From Eubacteriales bacterium (lineage in GTDB: Bacteria > Bacillota > Clostridia > Lachnospirales > Lachnospiraceae): DNA of 64,000 bases. How positions within the stretch are numbered: the stretch's first letter is position 1; every line of letters starts with the position of its first letter. Below the pieces are notes generated by a model, which was not told the DNA's origin, did no database searches, and was given only the letters and a program-made list of their open reading frames with translations. Location: NCBI GenBank assembly GCA_030537195.1, contig JAUNOK010000012.1, positions 21,671 through 85,670 of the forward strand. The letters run 5' to 3'. The position numbers were made by a program, and so were the translations under genes. Below are positions 26,441 through 36,118 of the stretch, one piece after another.

Positions 26441-26878
26441 CTAATACTTTATCTCTGGCATAAGTTCTTCACTTATAACATCAAGCATATGCTCCATAGT
26501 CTTTAACTCTTCCTCTGAGAATCTGCCCTCAATCCTGTCCATTACAGTTTTAAGATATGTATTGCTGATATTATAATAATCTATGTACTTCTGCGTTACC
26601 TCAAGATGATATTCTCTCTTATCTTCATCAGACTGTACCCTCTTAAGATATCCCTTCTTTACAAGATTGTTAATCTTATACGCAGCATTTGGCGATGATA
26701 TATTCGCCATCTGGGCAAACTGTGCTACAGTTGGTTTATCAAGTGCATATATAATCTCCATGCAGAAAGTCTCGACCGTTGTAAGAGAAGTCTCCCTCTC
26801 CTGTAACTTTTCAAACATTTTCTGATAAAAATGCATCTTGAACTTGGTATACACCTTACTAAAAGAATCCTGCAGCAC
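26441..26878 (-). CDS. MarR-family regulator, FabT-like
   Basis: A 145-residue winged-helix regulator. The DNA-binding part is around residues 50-95 (TVAQFAQMANISSPNAAYKINNLVKKGYLKR, in the order helix, turn, helix), and the wing has DEDKREYHLEVT. It starts with GTG, with GGAGG nine bases upstream. It sits 51 bases after fabZ at the end of the fatty-acid operon. In streptococci and relatives a MarR protein, FabT, represses fatty-acid synthesis by binding TTTGA(N3)TCAAA-type sites, and such a site stands at the operon promoter (36047-36059). A FabT-like role is inference from this. Confidence 0.8.
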   Translation of the reverse strand: MLQDSFSKVYTKFKMHFYQKMFEKLQERETSLTTVETFCMEIIYALDKPTVAQFAQMANISSPNAAYKINNLVKKGYLKRVQSDEDKREYHLEVTQKYIDYYNISNTYLKTVMDRIEGRFSEEELKTMEHMLDVISEELMPEIKY

Positions 26879-26929
26879 CTTACTTTACCTCCAAAGCTTT
26901 TTTAATTGTTTATTATTATAACAATTGCT

Positions 26930-27355
26930 CTATTCTATTGCAAATGTAAGTTCTGCAGATACTGCTAGTTTACCGCCAACATAAGCCTCTGCTTTTCCTA
27001 CTCCGACTGGTCCTTTTCTTGCTATAATCTCACAAGACATTTCAAGTACATCACCCGGTGTAACCTGTGACTTAAATCTTGCATTTTTAATACCTGCAAA
27101 AAGTGCTATATGTCCTTTATTCTTTTCTTCTGACAGAAGCGCAACCGCTCCAGTCTGTGCAAGAGCCTCAATAATAAGTACACCCGGCATTACTTTTTTC
27201 TGCGGAAAATGTCCTACAAAATGCATTTCGTTGGCAGATACACATTTAATGCCGCAAGCCTTCTTCCCCGGCTCACACTCCGTTATCCTGTCTACTAAAA
27301 GAAATGGATATCTGTGTGGAAGAATCTGCTGGATTTCATCTGAATTAAGCTGCAT
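26930..27355 (-). CDS. fabZ: 3-hydroxyacyl-ACP dehydratase
   Basis: A 141-residue hot-dog-fold dehydratase of the elongation cycle. The catalytic histidine is His49 in [11 protein letters not shown], and the catalytic glutamate is Glu63 in LIIEALAQ. The N-terminal [13 protein letters not shown] is typical. It is the only dehydratase in the cluster, so an unsaturated-fatty-acid branch (FabA or FabN) is not visible here. It follows fabF by two bases. Confidence 0.95.
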   Translation of the reverse strand: MQLNSDEIQQILPHRYPFLLVDRITECEPGKKACGIKCVSANEMHFVGHFPQKKVMPGVLIIEALAQTGAVALLSEEKNKGHIALFAGIKNARFKSQVTPGDVLEMSCEIIARKGPVGVGKAEAYVGGKLAVSAELTFAIE

Positions 27356-27357
27356 AA

Positions 27358-28590
27358 TTACACCACCTTTCTAAGAACAATTGAAGCATTATGACCGCCA
27401 AAACCTAAAGAATTAGACATGGCATAATCAACGCTGGTACTTCTTGCCACATTTGGCACAATATCAAGATCACAGTCATCATCTGGTACGCGATAATTAA
27501 TAGTTGGCGGGATTATGTCATTCTTTACAGCAAGCGCCGATATAATAGCTTCAACCGCTCCACTGGCCCCCAACATATGTCCTGTCATCGACTTGGTAGA
27601 GCTTATTGCAAGCTTATATGCATGCTCACCAAATGCTTTCTTTATTGCATTAGTCTCACCCTTATCATTAAGCTTAGTACTTGTTCCATGTGCATTGATG
27701 TAATCTATTCTGTCCGCAGACACCCCTGCATCCTTAACTGCTTCCATCATAGCCTGTGCTGCCATGCTCCCATCTTCTAGCGGTGCTGTAACATGGTTAG
27801 CATCACATGTTGAGCCATAGCCTGCCACCTCGCAGTATATCTTGGCACCTCTGTTCAGTGCATGTTCATACTCTTCAAGAATAAGTACACCTGCGCCCTC
27901 TCCCATAACAAATCCGCTTCTTTCCTTATCAAACGGAATAGATGCCCTGCTTACATCTTCTGATTTGCTTAATGCATGCATTGATGTAAAGCCACCAATT
28001 CCAAAATCAGTTATGCAGCTTTCTGCTCCACCACACACAACTACGTCCTGATATCCATCACGTATCTGTCTTAATGCATCTCCAACTGCATTAGTTCCAC
28101 TCGCACATGCTGTCACAACAGATGTGCACATACCATGAAGCCCGAATCTGATTGCGACGTGTCCTGCCGCCATATTAGTTATTGACATAGGAACAAAATG
28201 TGGTGAAACCCTGTCATAGCCTTTACTTTCACCTCTTAAACATTCTCTCTGGATAGTTGTAAGGCCTCCAATTCCACTTGATAATATCACGCCGCATCTT
28301 AAGGTATTCTCTTCGTCAAAGTCTATCCCTGAATCTTTTACTGCTTCATCTGCAGCTGCAAGTGCATATATTGTGAAATCGTCCATTTTCCTTAATTCTG
28401 CTTTGTCTGCAATACTCTCTGAGTCAAAATCTTTTACTTCACCGGCAAGCTTGACAGCACTTTTATCTGTATCATAATGTGTTATCCTGCCAATACCACA
28501 TTTACCAGCCTTTACAGCCTCCCACATATCATTCACATTGTTTCCGACAGGAGTAACCGCTCCCATACCTGTTATTACAACTCTTCTCAT
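27358..28590 (-). CDS. fabF: 3-oxoacyl-ACP synthase II
   Basis: A 410-residue condensing enzyme that elongates acyl-ACP with malonyl-ACP. The active-site cysteine is in [13 protein letters not shown] (about residue 163), and the two histidines are in [12 protein letters not shown] and TGHMLGASG. The C-terminal [11 protein letters not shown] is also present. The start is [12 protein letters not shown], with GGAGG nine bases upstream; the longer frame reads through that site. It overlaps the fabG stop by four bases (ATGA). Confidence 0.95.
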   Translation of the reverse strand: MRRVVITGMGAVTPVGNNVNDMWEAVKAGKCGIGRITHYDTDKSAVKLAGEVKDFDSESIADKAELRKMDDFTIYALAAADEAVKDSGIDFDEENTLRCGVILSSGIGGLTTIQRECLRGESKGYDRVSPHFVPMSITNMAAGHVAIRFGLHGMCTSVVTACASGTNAVGDALRQIRDGYQDVVVCGGAESCITDFGIGGFTSMHALSKSEDVSRASIPFDKERSGFVMGEGAGVLILEEYEHALNRGAKIYCEVAGYGSTCDANHVTAPLEDGSMAAQAMMEAVKDAGVSADRIDYINAHGTSTKLNDKGETNAIKKAFGEHAYKLAISSTKSMTGHMLGASGAVEAIISALAVKNDIIPPTINYRVPDDDCDLDIVPNVARSTSVDYAMSNSLGFGGHNASIVLRKVV

Positions 28591-29330
28591 ATCGCCATCC
28601 CTCCGTCTACACAAAGTACCTGTCCGGTTATGTAACGCGCTCCATCACCCGCAAGAAATGCTACTGCCTCTGCAATATCTTCCGGCTTTCCCATCTCTTT
28701 AAAAGGTATATTCTCCAGCACTTTTTCTCTGGCAGCATCTGACATTGAGCCTGTCATATCTGTTTCAATCATTCCGGGTGCAACCGCATTTACAGTAATA
28801 TGTCTTGATGCAAGCTCTCTTGCAAGCGACTTTGTCATACCAATAACACCAGCTTTACTTGCAGAATAATTAACCTGACCTGCATTTCCCATAACACCAA
28901 CAACAGAACTCATATTAATAATTCTTCCTGCTCTCTGTCTTAACATAAGCCTTGAAACACCCCTCATCATGTAAAATGTTCCTTTTAGATTCACATCTAT
29001 AACTGCATCAAAATCTTCATCCTTCATACGCCCAATAAGGTTGTCCTTGGTAATTCCCGCATTATTGACAAGTACATCAATTCTGCCGCCAAGCAAATCC
29101 ACAGCCTCTTTAATTAAGCGCTCACATTCTTCTGAATCACTCACATCCGCCTTAATTGCATGAATCTCTATTCCATATTCTCTGCATAACTTAACTGTTT
29201 CCATGGCAGCCTCATCACCTGAACGGTAACTAAACACAATATCTGTACCATCGCTTGCAAGTTTAACGCATATAGCTCTTCCAATTCCGCGGCTTGCACC
29301 TGTAATAAGTGCTTTTCTTCTCTCACCCAT
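28587..29330 (-). CDS. fabG: 3-oxoacyl-ACP reductase
   Basis: A 247-residue short-chain dehydrogenase that reduces 3-oxoacyl-ACP with NADPH. It has TGASRGIG at residues 10-17, NNAG at 89-92, and the catalytic Ser142, Tyr155 and Lys159 (NYSASKAG). Length and ending ([12 protein letters not shown]) are typical. It lies between the second FMN enzyme and fabF, 47 bases from the former. Confidence 0.95.
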   Translation of the reverse strand: MGERRKALITGASRGIGRAICVKLASDGTDIVFSYRSGDEAAMETVKLCREYGIEIHAIKADVSDSEECERLIKEAVDLLGGRIDVLVNNAGITKDNLIGRMKDEDFDAVIDVNLKGTFYMMRGVSRLMLRQRAGRIINMSSVVGVMGNAGQVNYSASKAGVIGMTKSLARELASRHITVNAVAPGMIETDMTGSMSDAAREKVLENIPFKEMGKPEDIAEAVAFLAGDGARYITGQVLCVDGGMAI

Positions 29331-29377
29331 TCTCTATCTTTCCTTTCATATCTGATCAGTTCAAATGTCCGATTAGT

Positions 29378-30463
29378 TCAATCAGCAACCTGTATGTCCG
29401 ATTTATTCAATCTATATTCCGTCATAATCTCATCAATAAGCTGCTGTACACTCATTATCCTGTCAACCCGTTCTGCATTACTTCCTGCAAAGAACAGTCC
29501 ATTATCCCAGTCACCCTTAACTGCCGCTATAAGCGCCCTGCTGATACAATATGGAATACTGTCATCCTTTTTGCAGGCTGTAAGACAGCCATTACATTTT
29601 TCTGCAAGAAATCTTTCACCTTTATCAATTCTTTCAAGCAATGGACTGTTAATTGCACGAGCCGGCATTCCCACAGGACTTTTGATAATGCGGATATCTT
29701 CTTTCTTCGCATTAACAACAGCCTGTTTAAATGTATCTGATGCATCACATTCACTGGTTGCAATGAATCTTGTCGCTATCTGCACACCAGCAGCGCCTTT
29801 CTTTATGTAATGTGCCATATCACTTCCGTCAAACACCCCGCCAGCAACAAAAACAGGAATTCTTACACCTTCCTCCTCTGTCACCCGGAGTACATCTGAC
29901 AATATTTCATCATTGCTCTGTGCTTTTCCATTGATAATATCATCTGCACTGAATCCCAGATGGCCTCCCGCCATGCTTCCCTCAATAATGAACATGTCAG
30001 GATATACATCAAAATGTTTTTTATAAGTTTTCATAATTATCTTAGCTGCCCTGCCGCTTGAAACAATCGGTGCTGCCAGCGTATCTGTTCCCTTGGTAAA
30101 CTGTGGAAGATTAAGCGGCAGTCCGGCACCTGAGATAATAATATCTGCCCCTGCTGAAACTGCTATTTTGCAGCTTTCTGCAAAATGAGAAACTGCCGTC
30201 ATAATATTCACGGCAACAAGTCCATTTTTGCCGCTTTCCTTTGCAGTCTGCTTTGCTTTCTTTATATGATAATCAAGAGCTTTTAAGTTTGCCTTTATCG
30301 GATTAATTTCAAAATCATCTTCAGCATATCCGGCATTAACGGAACTGATGACTCCACACGCACCACTTGCTGCAACTGCACCGGCAAGTGAAGAAAGCGA
30401 AACTCCGACGCCCATTCCGCCCTGAATTACAGGAATATCAAGCACCTTATTCTTAATCTGCAT
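29378..30463 (-). CDS. Second FabK-like FMN enzyme (nitronate monooxygenase family)
   Basis: A 361-residue TIM-barrel flavoprotein of the nitronate monooxygenase/FabK superfamily. It shows IPVIQGGMGVGVS at the N-terminus, the FMN-phosphate region VFVAGGVFDGSDMAHYIKKGAAGVQIATRF, in two blocks, and MAGGHLGF. The C-terminal part has an added cysteine set (CNGCLTAC, then PYC) that FabK lacks and that might bind metal. It overlaps fabK by 11 bases and stands where fabD is usually found in such operons. It could be a second enoyl reductase or a protective oxidase; its reaction is not known. It starts at MQIKNK with GAAAGGA upstream. Confidence 0.82.
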   Translation of the reverse strand: MQIKNKVLDIPVIQGGMGVGVSLSSLAGAVAASGACGVISSVNAGYAEDDFEINPIKANLKALDYHIKKAKQTAKESGKNGLVAVNIMTAVSHFAESCKIAVSAGADIIISGAGLPLNLPQFTKGTDTLAAPIVSSGRAAKIIMKTYKKHFDVYPDMFIIEGSMAGGHLGFSADDIINGKAQSNDEILSDVLRVTEEEGVRIPVFVAGGVFDGSDMAHYIKKGAAGVQIATRFIATSECDASDTFKQAVVNAKKEDIRIIKSPVGMPARAINSPLLERIDKGERFLAEKCNGCLTACKKDDSIPYCISRALIAAVKGDWDNGLFFAGSNAERVDRIMSVQQLIDEIMTEYRLNKSDIQVAD

Positions 30464-31382
30464 ATAATTCCTTTCGTACAGTCTCATACCCTGAATATAT
30501 TTCTTCAAATATTTTTCCAACTGGCTGTATCTTATCAATCTGACCTGCAACCTGGCCGGCCATAAGCGAACCATTCATTGTATCACCGTCAAATACCGCC
30601 TTACGAAGCGAACCCAGTGTATACTTTTCAAGTTCCATCTTATCAGCACCTGCCTTTTCCTGCTTTACATACTCGCGTGACATATCATTTTTAAGGACAC
30701 GCACAGGTGTACCTGCAATTCTTCCTGTAACTATTGTATCGTTATCCTTTGCTTTAAGTATCGCCTGCTTGTAATTATCATGTATAGGACACTCCGTACT
30801 TGCAAGAAGGCATGTTCCCATCTGGACCCCTGCAGCTCCCAGTGCAAATGCGGCTGCAAGCTGTCTTCCGTCTGCGATTCCTCCTGCTGCAATAACAGGA
30901 ATATTCACACTGTCAACGACCTTTGGAACAAGTGTCATTGTTGTCATCTCACCAACATGACCGCCACTTTCTGTTCCCTCCGCAATTACTGCATCAGCTC
31001 CGAACCTCTCCATTCTTATTGCAAGCGCTGCACTAGAAACAACCGGTATTACCATCATTCCATGCGATTTCCAGTTTTCCATGTATTTTGCCGGGCTTCC
31101 TGCACCTGTTGTTACAATCTTTACATTTTCTTCTACAAGCAGCTGTGCCATTGCATCAGCTTCCGGATTCATAAGCATAAGATTCACACCGAATGGTTTG
31201 TCTGTAAGTGTTCTGCATTTTCTTATGTTCTCCCGAAGCATATCCGTGTTCATTCCACCTGCACCAATAAGCCCAAGTCCTCCTGCGTTACTTACTGCCG
31301 CAGCGAATTCTCCCGTTGCAATATTAGCCATTCCTCCCTGTATAAATGGATATCTTATCCCTAACATTTTATCTAATCTCAT
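30453..31382 (-). CDS. fabK: Enoyl-ACP reductase II (FMN type)
   Basis: A 309-residue FMN-dependent enoyl-ACP reductase that completes each elongation cycle. Features include RYPFIQGGMANIATGEFAA at the N-terminus, GAGSPAKYMENWK, the catalytic-region ESGGHVGE and the FMN-binding IPVIAAGGIADGRQLAAA. Length matches FabK of streptococci and clostridia. No FabI gene is present in the window. AAGGAGC precedes the ATG, and the gene lies 15 bases after fabH. Confidence 0.93.
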   Translation of the reverse strand: MRLDKMLGIRYPFIQGGMANIATGEFAAAVSNAGGLGLIGAGGMNTDMLRENIRKCRTLTDKPFGVNLMLMNPEADAMAQLLVEENVKIVTTGAGSPAKYMENWKSHGMMVIPVVSSAALAIRMERFGADAVIAEGTESGGHVGEMTTMTLVPKVVDSVNIPVIAAGGIADGRQLAAAFALGAAGVQMGTCLLASTECPIHDNYKQAILKAKDNDTIVTGRIAGTPVRVLKNDMSREYVKQEKAGADKMELEKYTLGSLRKAVFDGDTMNGSLMAGQVAGQIDKIQPVGKIFEEIYSGYETVRKELYAD

Positions 31383-31397
31383 TATGATGCTCCTTAC

Positions 31398-32333
31398 TTA
31401 TGTTTCTATCAATGCGCAGCTCCAGCTAAGTCCAGCTCCAAAGCCTGCAAGAATTAACTTTCTGCCTTTATTAAGGCAACCCTTTTCTGCCAGTTCATCA
31501 AGTGCTATTGGTATGCTTGCTGCCGATGTATTACCGTATTCTGCTATATTTACATAGAATTTATCTTCATGACCGGGATACTTTTTCTTTACATGATTGA
31601 TTATTCTTTCGTTAGCCTGATGACACACAATATAATCTATATCCGCAATTGTCATGTCCGATTTTTTCAATATCTCATCAATTCCCTGCTTAAGTACATC
31701 AACCGCAAAACGAAACACCGCATTTCCATTCATCTGTACATAAGCATCCTGCGCACCTAAGCCTTTACATACAAGCACATCTTCGTTGCCTCTTGTGTAA
31801 TTAATCTGTTCATACATATTGTCATCCGCTTTTATAAGAACTGCGCCTGCACCATCTCCAAAAAGCACACATGTTGAGCGGTCAGTATAATCTATTATCT
31901 TAGACATCTGCTCGCTTCCTATAAGAAGTATGTACTTATAATCTGTACTGTTAAGCAGTGCATGACCTACATTTAATGCATGAAGAAAACCCGTACATGC
32001 ACTGCTTAAGTCAAATGCGAGCACATTTTCACTAAGGCCAAGTTCCTTCTGCACGATTGCCGCAGTTGATGGAAATGCGTTCTCTGCTGTTGAAGTTGCA
32101 ACTATGACCGCCCCTATATCGTCTGTATTAATATCCGCCTGCTTTACTGCATTTCTTGCAGCATTAACAGCAAGTGATGTCGTATTTTCCTGTCTGCATC
32201 TGTATCTTTTCTTAATACCGGTTCTTGTTGTTATCCATTCATCACTTGTATCAACAATCCGGCTTAAGTCATCATTCGTTATTATTTCTTCCGGGAGTGC
32301 TTTCCCTGTGGACACTATCTGAATGCCTTTCAC
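31398..32333 (-). CDS. fabH: 3-oxoacyl-ACP synthase III
   Basis: A 311-residue initiating condensing enzyme that joins acetyl-CoA (or another primer) with malonyl-ACP. The catalytic triad is Cys113 in SSACTGF, His in VCHQANERI (about residue 236) and Asn in EYGNTSAAS (about residue 266). The start codon is GTG (32331-32333), which overlaps the accA stop by three bases (GTGA), with GGGGAGAG upstream. Primer preference (straight or branched) cannot be read from the sequence. Confidence 0.94.
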   Translation of the reverse strand: MKGIQIVSTGKALPEEIITNDDLSRIVDTSDEWITTRTGIKKRYRCRQENTTSLAVNAARNAVKQADINTDDIGAVIVATSTAENAFPSTAAIVQKELGLSENVLAFDLSSACTGFLHALNVGHALLNSTDYKYILLIGSEQMSKIIDYTDRSTCVLFGDGAGAVLIKADDNMYEQINYTRGNEDVLVCKGLGAQDAYVQMNGNAVFRFAVDVLKQGIDEILKKSDMTIADIDYIVCHQANERIINHVKKKYPGHEDKFYVNIAEYGNTSAASIPIALDELAEKGCLNKGRKLILAGFGAGLSWSCALIET

Positions 32334-33121
32334 TTTATCTCTCCCCTGTCTATATTCCTGAATTTTTCATATCTTGAATTAGCAATTTCTTTTGGTTTCA
32401 TTCTTCCAAGAATGCCAAGTTCTTTTTCCAACATCCTTGATATATCCGAAAAACACCTGTCTCCTTCTGCAATTATGCCGTCAACAAGTCCGGCAGTAAG
32501 AAGGTCCTGTGCCGTAAGCTTCATAATTTCACTTGCCTGCGGTGCTTTTTTTGCGTCTTTATATATTATTGATGCAAAGCCTTCCGGTGAAAGAATTGAA
32601 TATACCGCATTTTCAAGCATATATACTCTGTTGGCTGCAGCAAGTGCTAAAGCACCGCCGCTTCCGCCTTCTCCTGTGATTACTGATATAACCGGAACAG
32701 TCAGCTTAAGCATTGCAGCTATACTTCCCGCAATCGCATTGCTTTGTCCGTTGCTTTCCGCTTCCATGCCCGGATATGCACCCGGTGTATCGACAAATGT
32801 TATGACCGGCCGTCTGAACTTCTCAGCCTCTTTCATAAGTCGGACTGCTTTTCTGTATCCTTCAGGTGAAGCCATTCCAAAGTTATATCTGATATTCTCT
32901 TCTATGGATTTTCCCTTGCGGTTTCCCATAACAGTTACTGGTTTTCCGTTAAATAAAGCAATTCCTGCAATGAGACTCTTATCATCTCTGTAATATCTGT
33001 CGCCATGCATTTCTATGAAATCGTCAAATATAACATTTATATATTTCATAATATCCGGTCTGTCACTTTTTCTTGCCGCAAGGACTTTCTCATATGGTGT
33101 TAAAACATTTTCACTGCTCAT
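32330..33121 (-). CDS. accA: Acetyl-CoA carboxylase carboxyltransferase subunit alpha
   Basis: A 263-residue crotonase-like carboxyltransferase half that, with AccD, moves the carboxyl group from biotin to acetyl-CoA. Blocks include [19 protein letters not shown] [30 protein letters not shown] and [16 protein letters not shown] with its oxyanion glycines. It is shorter than the 315-320 of E. coli but normal for Firmicutes forms. Its ATG overlaps the accD stop (ATGA). Confidence 0.94.
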   Translation of the reverse strand: MSSENVLTPYEKVLAARKSDRPDIMKYINVIFDDFIEMHGDRYYRDDKSLIAGIALFNGKPVTVMGNRKGKSIEENIRYNFGMASPEGYRKAVRLMKEAEKFRRPVITFVDTPGAYPGMEAESNGQSNAIAGSIAAMLKLTVPVISVITGEGGSGGALALAAANRVYMLENAVYSILSPEGFASIIYKDAKKAPQASEIMKLTAQDLLTAGLVDGIIAEGDRCFSDISRMLEKELGILGRMKPKEIANSRYEKFRNIDRGEIK

Positions 33122-33891
33122 GCTTCTCCTCCGGTATTAACATGCATTTGCAATATTTTAGACAATGTGTCTTTCATATCTTTCCGGTCAACTATCATAT
33201 CTATCATTCCATGCTCCAGCAGAAACTCTGAATGCTGGAACCCTTCCGGCAGCTTCTGTCCAATAGTCTGTTCAATTACTCTCGGTCCGGCAAAGCATAT
33301 AAGTGCATCCGGTTCGGCAATTATTATGTCGCCAAGACTTGCAAAGCTTGCGCTCACGCCACCTGTTGTCGGATTGGTAAGATACGATATAAATAATCCG
33401 CCTGCGTCCTTAAACTTCTCAATTGCCGCAGTTGTCTTTGCCATCTGCATAAGCGAGAAAAGTCCTTCCTGCATTCTTGCACCACCACTCGCTGCAAATA
33501 TTATAAGCGGCAGTTTTCTTTTCATTGCGTATTCTGTAAGCCTTGCAATTTTCTCACCAACGGCAATTCCCATACTTCCCATAAGGAATCTTTTATCCAT
33601 AACCGCAACCGCTGTTTTGACACCGCCAATACGGCATGTGCCTGTAACTACTGCGTCCTGCTGTCCGGTTTTTAATCTGTTAGCATCAAGCTTTTTCTCA
33701 TAGCCCGGAAAACTGTTTGGATTGTCTGTCTTTATCTGTGCATACAATTCCCTGAAACTTTTGTCATCACTTATAAGTGCAATTCTTCTTAATGGTGTAA
33801 GGCTTCCGTCTGCCTGTTCCTCACTATCCCTTAATCTGTTGATAGTACCCCACCTTTTCTTACGCTTTAAGAAAATGTCATTGATATTCAT
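33118..33891 (-). CDS. accD: Acetyl-CoA carboxylase carboxyltransferase subunit beta, without zinc ribbon
   Basis: A 257-residue AccD. The carboxyltransferase core is clear: [32 protein letters not shown] and [20 protein letters not shown], in order. The usual N-terminal four-cysteine zinc ribbon (CxxC...CxxC) is absent. Residues 1-45 contain no cysteine at all and go from [12 protein letters not shown] straight to the core, and the protein is about 30 residues short of the usual 285-300. Either the ribbon was lost or this lineage never had it. It overlaps accC by four bases. Confidence 0.92.
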   Translation of the reverse strand: MNINDIFLKRKKRWGTINRLRDSEEQADGSLTPLRRIALISDDKSFRELYAQIKTDNPNSFPGYEKKLDANRLKTGQQDAVVTGTCRIGGVKTAVAVMDKRFLMGSMGIAVGEKIARLTEYAMKRKLPLIIFAASGGARMQEGLFSLMQMAKTTAAIEKFKDAGGLFISYLTNPTTGGVSASFASLGDIIIAEPDALICFAGPRVIEQTIGQKLPEGFQHSEFLLEHGMIDMIVDRKDMKDTLSKILQMHVNTGGEA

Positions 33892-35243
33892 TTAACCGCA
33901 ATTCCTTCCTTAAGCCACTTTTCAATTTCGGTATGATTCTTCTCCCAGAAACCTGTATTGTAACTGCCTCTTATAAAATCTTTATGATATGTAAGAAGGT
34001 GCATAAACTCTCTGTTAGTCTTAATACCTTCAACTATAAGTTCCTCAAGTGCTCTTCTTAAGCGCCTTACAGCCTCAAGTCTGCTGCTTCCTGTCACAAT
34101 AATCTTGGCAATCATTGAATCATAATACGGGCTTACCTCATAACCTTCGAACAGATGACTCTCAACTCTCACTCCATATCCATCAGGAAAATGTAAGAAT
34201 TTAATAACTCCCGGTGTAGCCGCATTTATTCTGCACTCGATTGCATGTCCTTTTACAAATGTGTCTTCCTGCGTAATTCCAAGCTTCATACCGGCGGCTA
34301 TTCTTATCTGTTCTTTTATAAGGTCGATTCCTGTAACCTGCTCCGTTACCGGATGTTCAACCTGTATTCTGGTGTTCATCTCTATAAAGTAATAATCACC
34401 CTGTTCATTTACAACAAATTCAACCGTTCCTGCACTATAATACCCTGCCGCCTTAGCTGCTCTTACCGCTGTCTCACCCATAACCATGCGCTTATCTTTG
34501 CCAAGTCTTGCACAAGGTGCTTCCTCTAAAAGCTTCTGGTTATTACGCTGGATTGAACAGTCACGCTCTCCAAGATATATTGTATTGCCATATTTATCTG
34601 CAAGTATCTGTATCTCGATATGACGGGGGTTAAGCACCAATTTTTCTATATACATGTCACCATTGCCAAATGCTGCAACAGCCTCGCTTTTAGCGGTTTC
34701 AAATGCATTTTCTATATCTTCTCTGCTGAATGCCTTGCGCATTCCTTTTCCACCGCCTCCAGCTGACGCCTTAATAAGTACCGGATAACCAATTCTTTCT
34801 GCAATGTGTGCTGCTTCCTCTGCTGTTGCAACCAGGCCATCAGAGCCGGGTACAACCGGTACACCGCATTCAATCATAAGCTGCCTTGCCGACTGCTTAT
34901 CTCCCATGCTGCTTATTATGTCCGCTGATGGTCCTATAAATATAAGATTATTTTCTTCACATTTCCTTGCAAATGCAGCATTTTCGGACAGAAAGCCATA
35001 ACCCGGATGGACTGCTTCACATTCTGTAAGAAGTGCTGTTTCTATTATTGCATTCTCATTAAGATAACTATCTGACGCCTTTGCCGGTCCTATGCACACA
35101 GCCCTGTCTGCTGCCATAACAGCGAGTGAATTCTTATCTGCTGTCGAATACACAATTACTGTTTCTATGTTCATCTCGCGGCAGCATCTTATTATTCTTA
35201 ATGCTATCTCTCCACGGTTTGCTATCAGTATTCTCTTAAACAC
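33888..35243 (-). CDS. accC: Acetyl-CoA carboxylase biotin carboxylase
   Basis: A 451-residue ATP-grasp enzyme that carboxylates the biotin on AccB. It has the N-terminal [15 protein letters not shown], the glycine-rich ATP loop [11 protein letters not shown], and the catalytic blocks [18 protein letters not shown] and RINAATPG. I use the GTG at 35241-35243 (MFKRIL...), eight bases after GGAGG, instead of a GTG three codons upstream that overlaps that site. The chosen start also agrees with the family N-terminus. Confidence 0.95.
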   Translation of the reverse strand: MFKRILIANRGEIALRIIRCCREMNIETVIVYSTADKNSLAVMAADRAVCIGPAKASDSYLNENAIIETALLTECEAVHPGYGFLSENAAFARKCEENNLIFIGPSADIISSMGDKQSARQLMIECGVPVVPGSDGLVATAEEAAHIAERIGYPVLIKASAGGGGKGMRKAFSREDIENAFETAKSEAVAAFGNGDMYIEKLVLNPRHIEIQILADKYGNTIYLGERDCSIQRNNQKLLEEAPCARLGKDKRMVMGETAVRAAKAAGYYSAGTVEFVVNEQGDYYFIEMNTRIQVEHPVTEQVTGIDLIKEQIRIAAGMKLGITQEDTFVKGHAIECRINAATPGVIKFLHFPDGYGVRVESHLFEGYEVSPYYDSMIAKIIVTGSSRLEAVRRLRRALEELIVEGIKTNREFMHLLTYHKDFIRGSYNTGFWEKNHTEIEKWLKEGIAVK

Positions 35244-35257
35244 CTCTGACACCTCCG

Positions 35258-35701
35258 TTAATTAAGGATTACAAGCGGCTGTCCATACTCAACCATAGCA
35301 CCGTTTTCTGCTGCCACTTCCTTAACCACACCATCACAATCTGCTGTAACCTCATTCATAAGTTTCATGGCTTCAATAATTCCAATCACATCACCTGCAT
35401 GAATACTTTGTCCGATTTTTACAAAAGGCTCATCATCAGGACCTGCCGCTGTATAAAAAGTTCCTACCAATGGGGCTTTGATTTCTTTAATAGTGGACGG
35501 TGTCTGAGGCTGGACATTTTCAACTTCCTCTTGTAAATTCTCCTGAACATTATTTTTCTTTACCGTAACACCTGTATTATGCCCGGCTTCCAGAACTGAC
35601 TTTTTTAATTCAAGGCTTGCACCACTCAGCTCAAGTTTAAGTTCTCCACAACTGCTGGCATCAAACTTATCAATAAGTCCATAAATATCATTAATATCCA
35701 T
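35258..35701 (-). CDS. accB: Biotin carboxyl carrier protein of acetyl-CoA carboxylase
   Basis: A 147-residue BCCP. The C-terminal biotinyl domain carries the attachment lysine in IEAMKLMNEV (Lys113) and the flanking APLVGTFYTAAGPDDEPFV, with the thumb typical of acetyl-CoA carboxylase carriers. An Asn/Gln/Glu/Pro linker (residues about 48-72) joins it to the N-terminal part. It lies 21 bases after acpP and 14 before accC. Confidence 0.94.
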   Translation of the reverse strand: MDINDIYGLIDKFDASSCGELKLELSGASLELKKSVLEAGHNTGVTVKKNNVQENLQEEVENVQPQTPSTIKEIKAPLVGTFYTAAGPDDEPFVKIGQSIHAGDVIGIIEAMKLMNEVTADCDGVVKEVAAENGAMVEYGQPLVILN

Positions 35702-35722
35702 AACTATCTACCTTCAATCCAT

Positions 35723-35953
35723 TTAAGCTGCATTCTTATCCACATACTCAACAATTGCTTTAACTGATGTAAGATTAGGAAGTTCTTCTTCCGGAACAGT
35801 AATTCCATAAGCATCTTCAACTGCCATCATAAGTTCCATTGAATCAAGTGAGTCAATCCCAAGATCATCCTTTAAATTAGCCTCTAATGTAATCTTGTCC
35901 TCTGAGCAGTTAATAGTATCCATAATAATTTCTTTTACCTTTTCAAATGTCAT
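35723..35953 (-). CDS. acpP: Acyl carrier protein
   Basis: A 76-residue acidic ACP. The phosphopantetheine serine is Ser35 in DLGIDSLDSMEL. It is the first gene of the fatty-acid operon, about 50 bases downstream of the predicted transcription start, with AAGGAGAAC as ribosome site. Confidence 0.96.
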   Translation of the reverse strand: MTFEKVKEIIMDTINCSEDKITLEANLKDDLGIDSLDSMELMMAVEDAYGITVPEEELPNLTSVKAIVEYVDKNAA

Positions 35954-35982
35954 TGTTTTGTTCTCCTTAAATAATTTTATCT

Positions 35983-36005
35983 AAATATATTTAACTAATA
36001 TATTT
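35983..36005 (-). promoter_or_regulatory. Inverted repeat at the start of the fatty-acid transcript
   Basis: AAATATATT (35983-35991) and AATATATTT (35997-36005) are exact inverted copies with a 5-nt spacer. The site covers the predicted transcription start and first 20 bases of the leader, a good position for a repressor. AT-only symmetry can also arise by chance. Confidence 0.45.
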
Positions 36006-36011
36006 GAACCA

Positions 36012-36040
36012 ATTATATAAGTGAGAATTTGATTTGTCAA
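36012..36040 (-). promoter_or_regulatory. Consensus promoter of the fatty-acid operon
   Basis: On the minus strand a perfect -35 (TTGACA, 36035-36040) and a perfect -10 (TATAAT, 36012-36017) are separated by 17 bases. Transcription should begin near 36005 and run through acpP to the MarR gene. Confidence 0.9.
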
Positions 36041-36046
36041 TACTAT

Positions 36047-36059
36047 TTTGATATTCAAA
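36047..36059 (-). promoter_or_regulatory. FabT-like operator
   Basis: TTTGAATATCAAA is a dyad of the form TTTGA(N3)TCAAA, which matches the FabT binding site of streptococci as I know it. It lies six bases upstream of the -35 box of the fatty-acid promoter. The MarR-family gene at the end of the operon is the obvious candidate to bind it. Confidence 0.6.
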
Positions 36060-36074
36060 GTATTTTTATAAATT

Positions 36075-36100
36075 AAAAGCCACTTCCGAAGAAGTGACTA
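36075..36100 (-). terminator. Intrinsic terminator of the MATE gene
   Basis: On the minus strand AGTCACTTC-TTCG-GAAGTGGCT is a stable stem with a UUCG tetraloop, followed by TTTTAATTT. It separates the MATE gene from the fatty-acid promoter. Confidence 0.85.
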
Positions 36101-36118
36101 AAGCAAAACAATCTTTAA

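Noticed and set aside
30780..31364. 194-codon plus-strand frame opposite fabK
   Set aside because: Cysteine- and serine-rich shadow of a well-supported gene; no ribosome site.
32412..32993. 193-codon plus-strand frame opposite accA
   Set aside because: Shadow of accA, whose motifs are complete.
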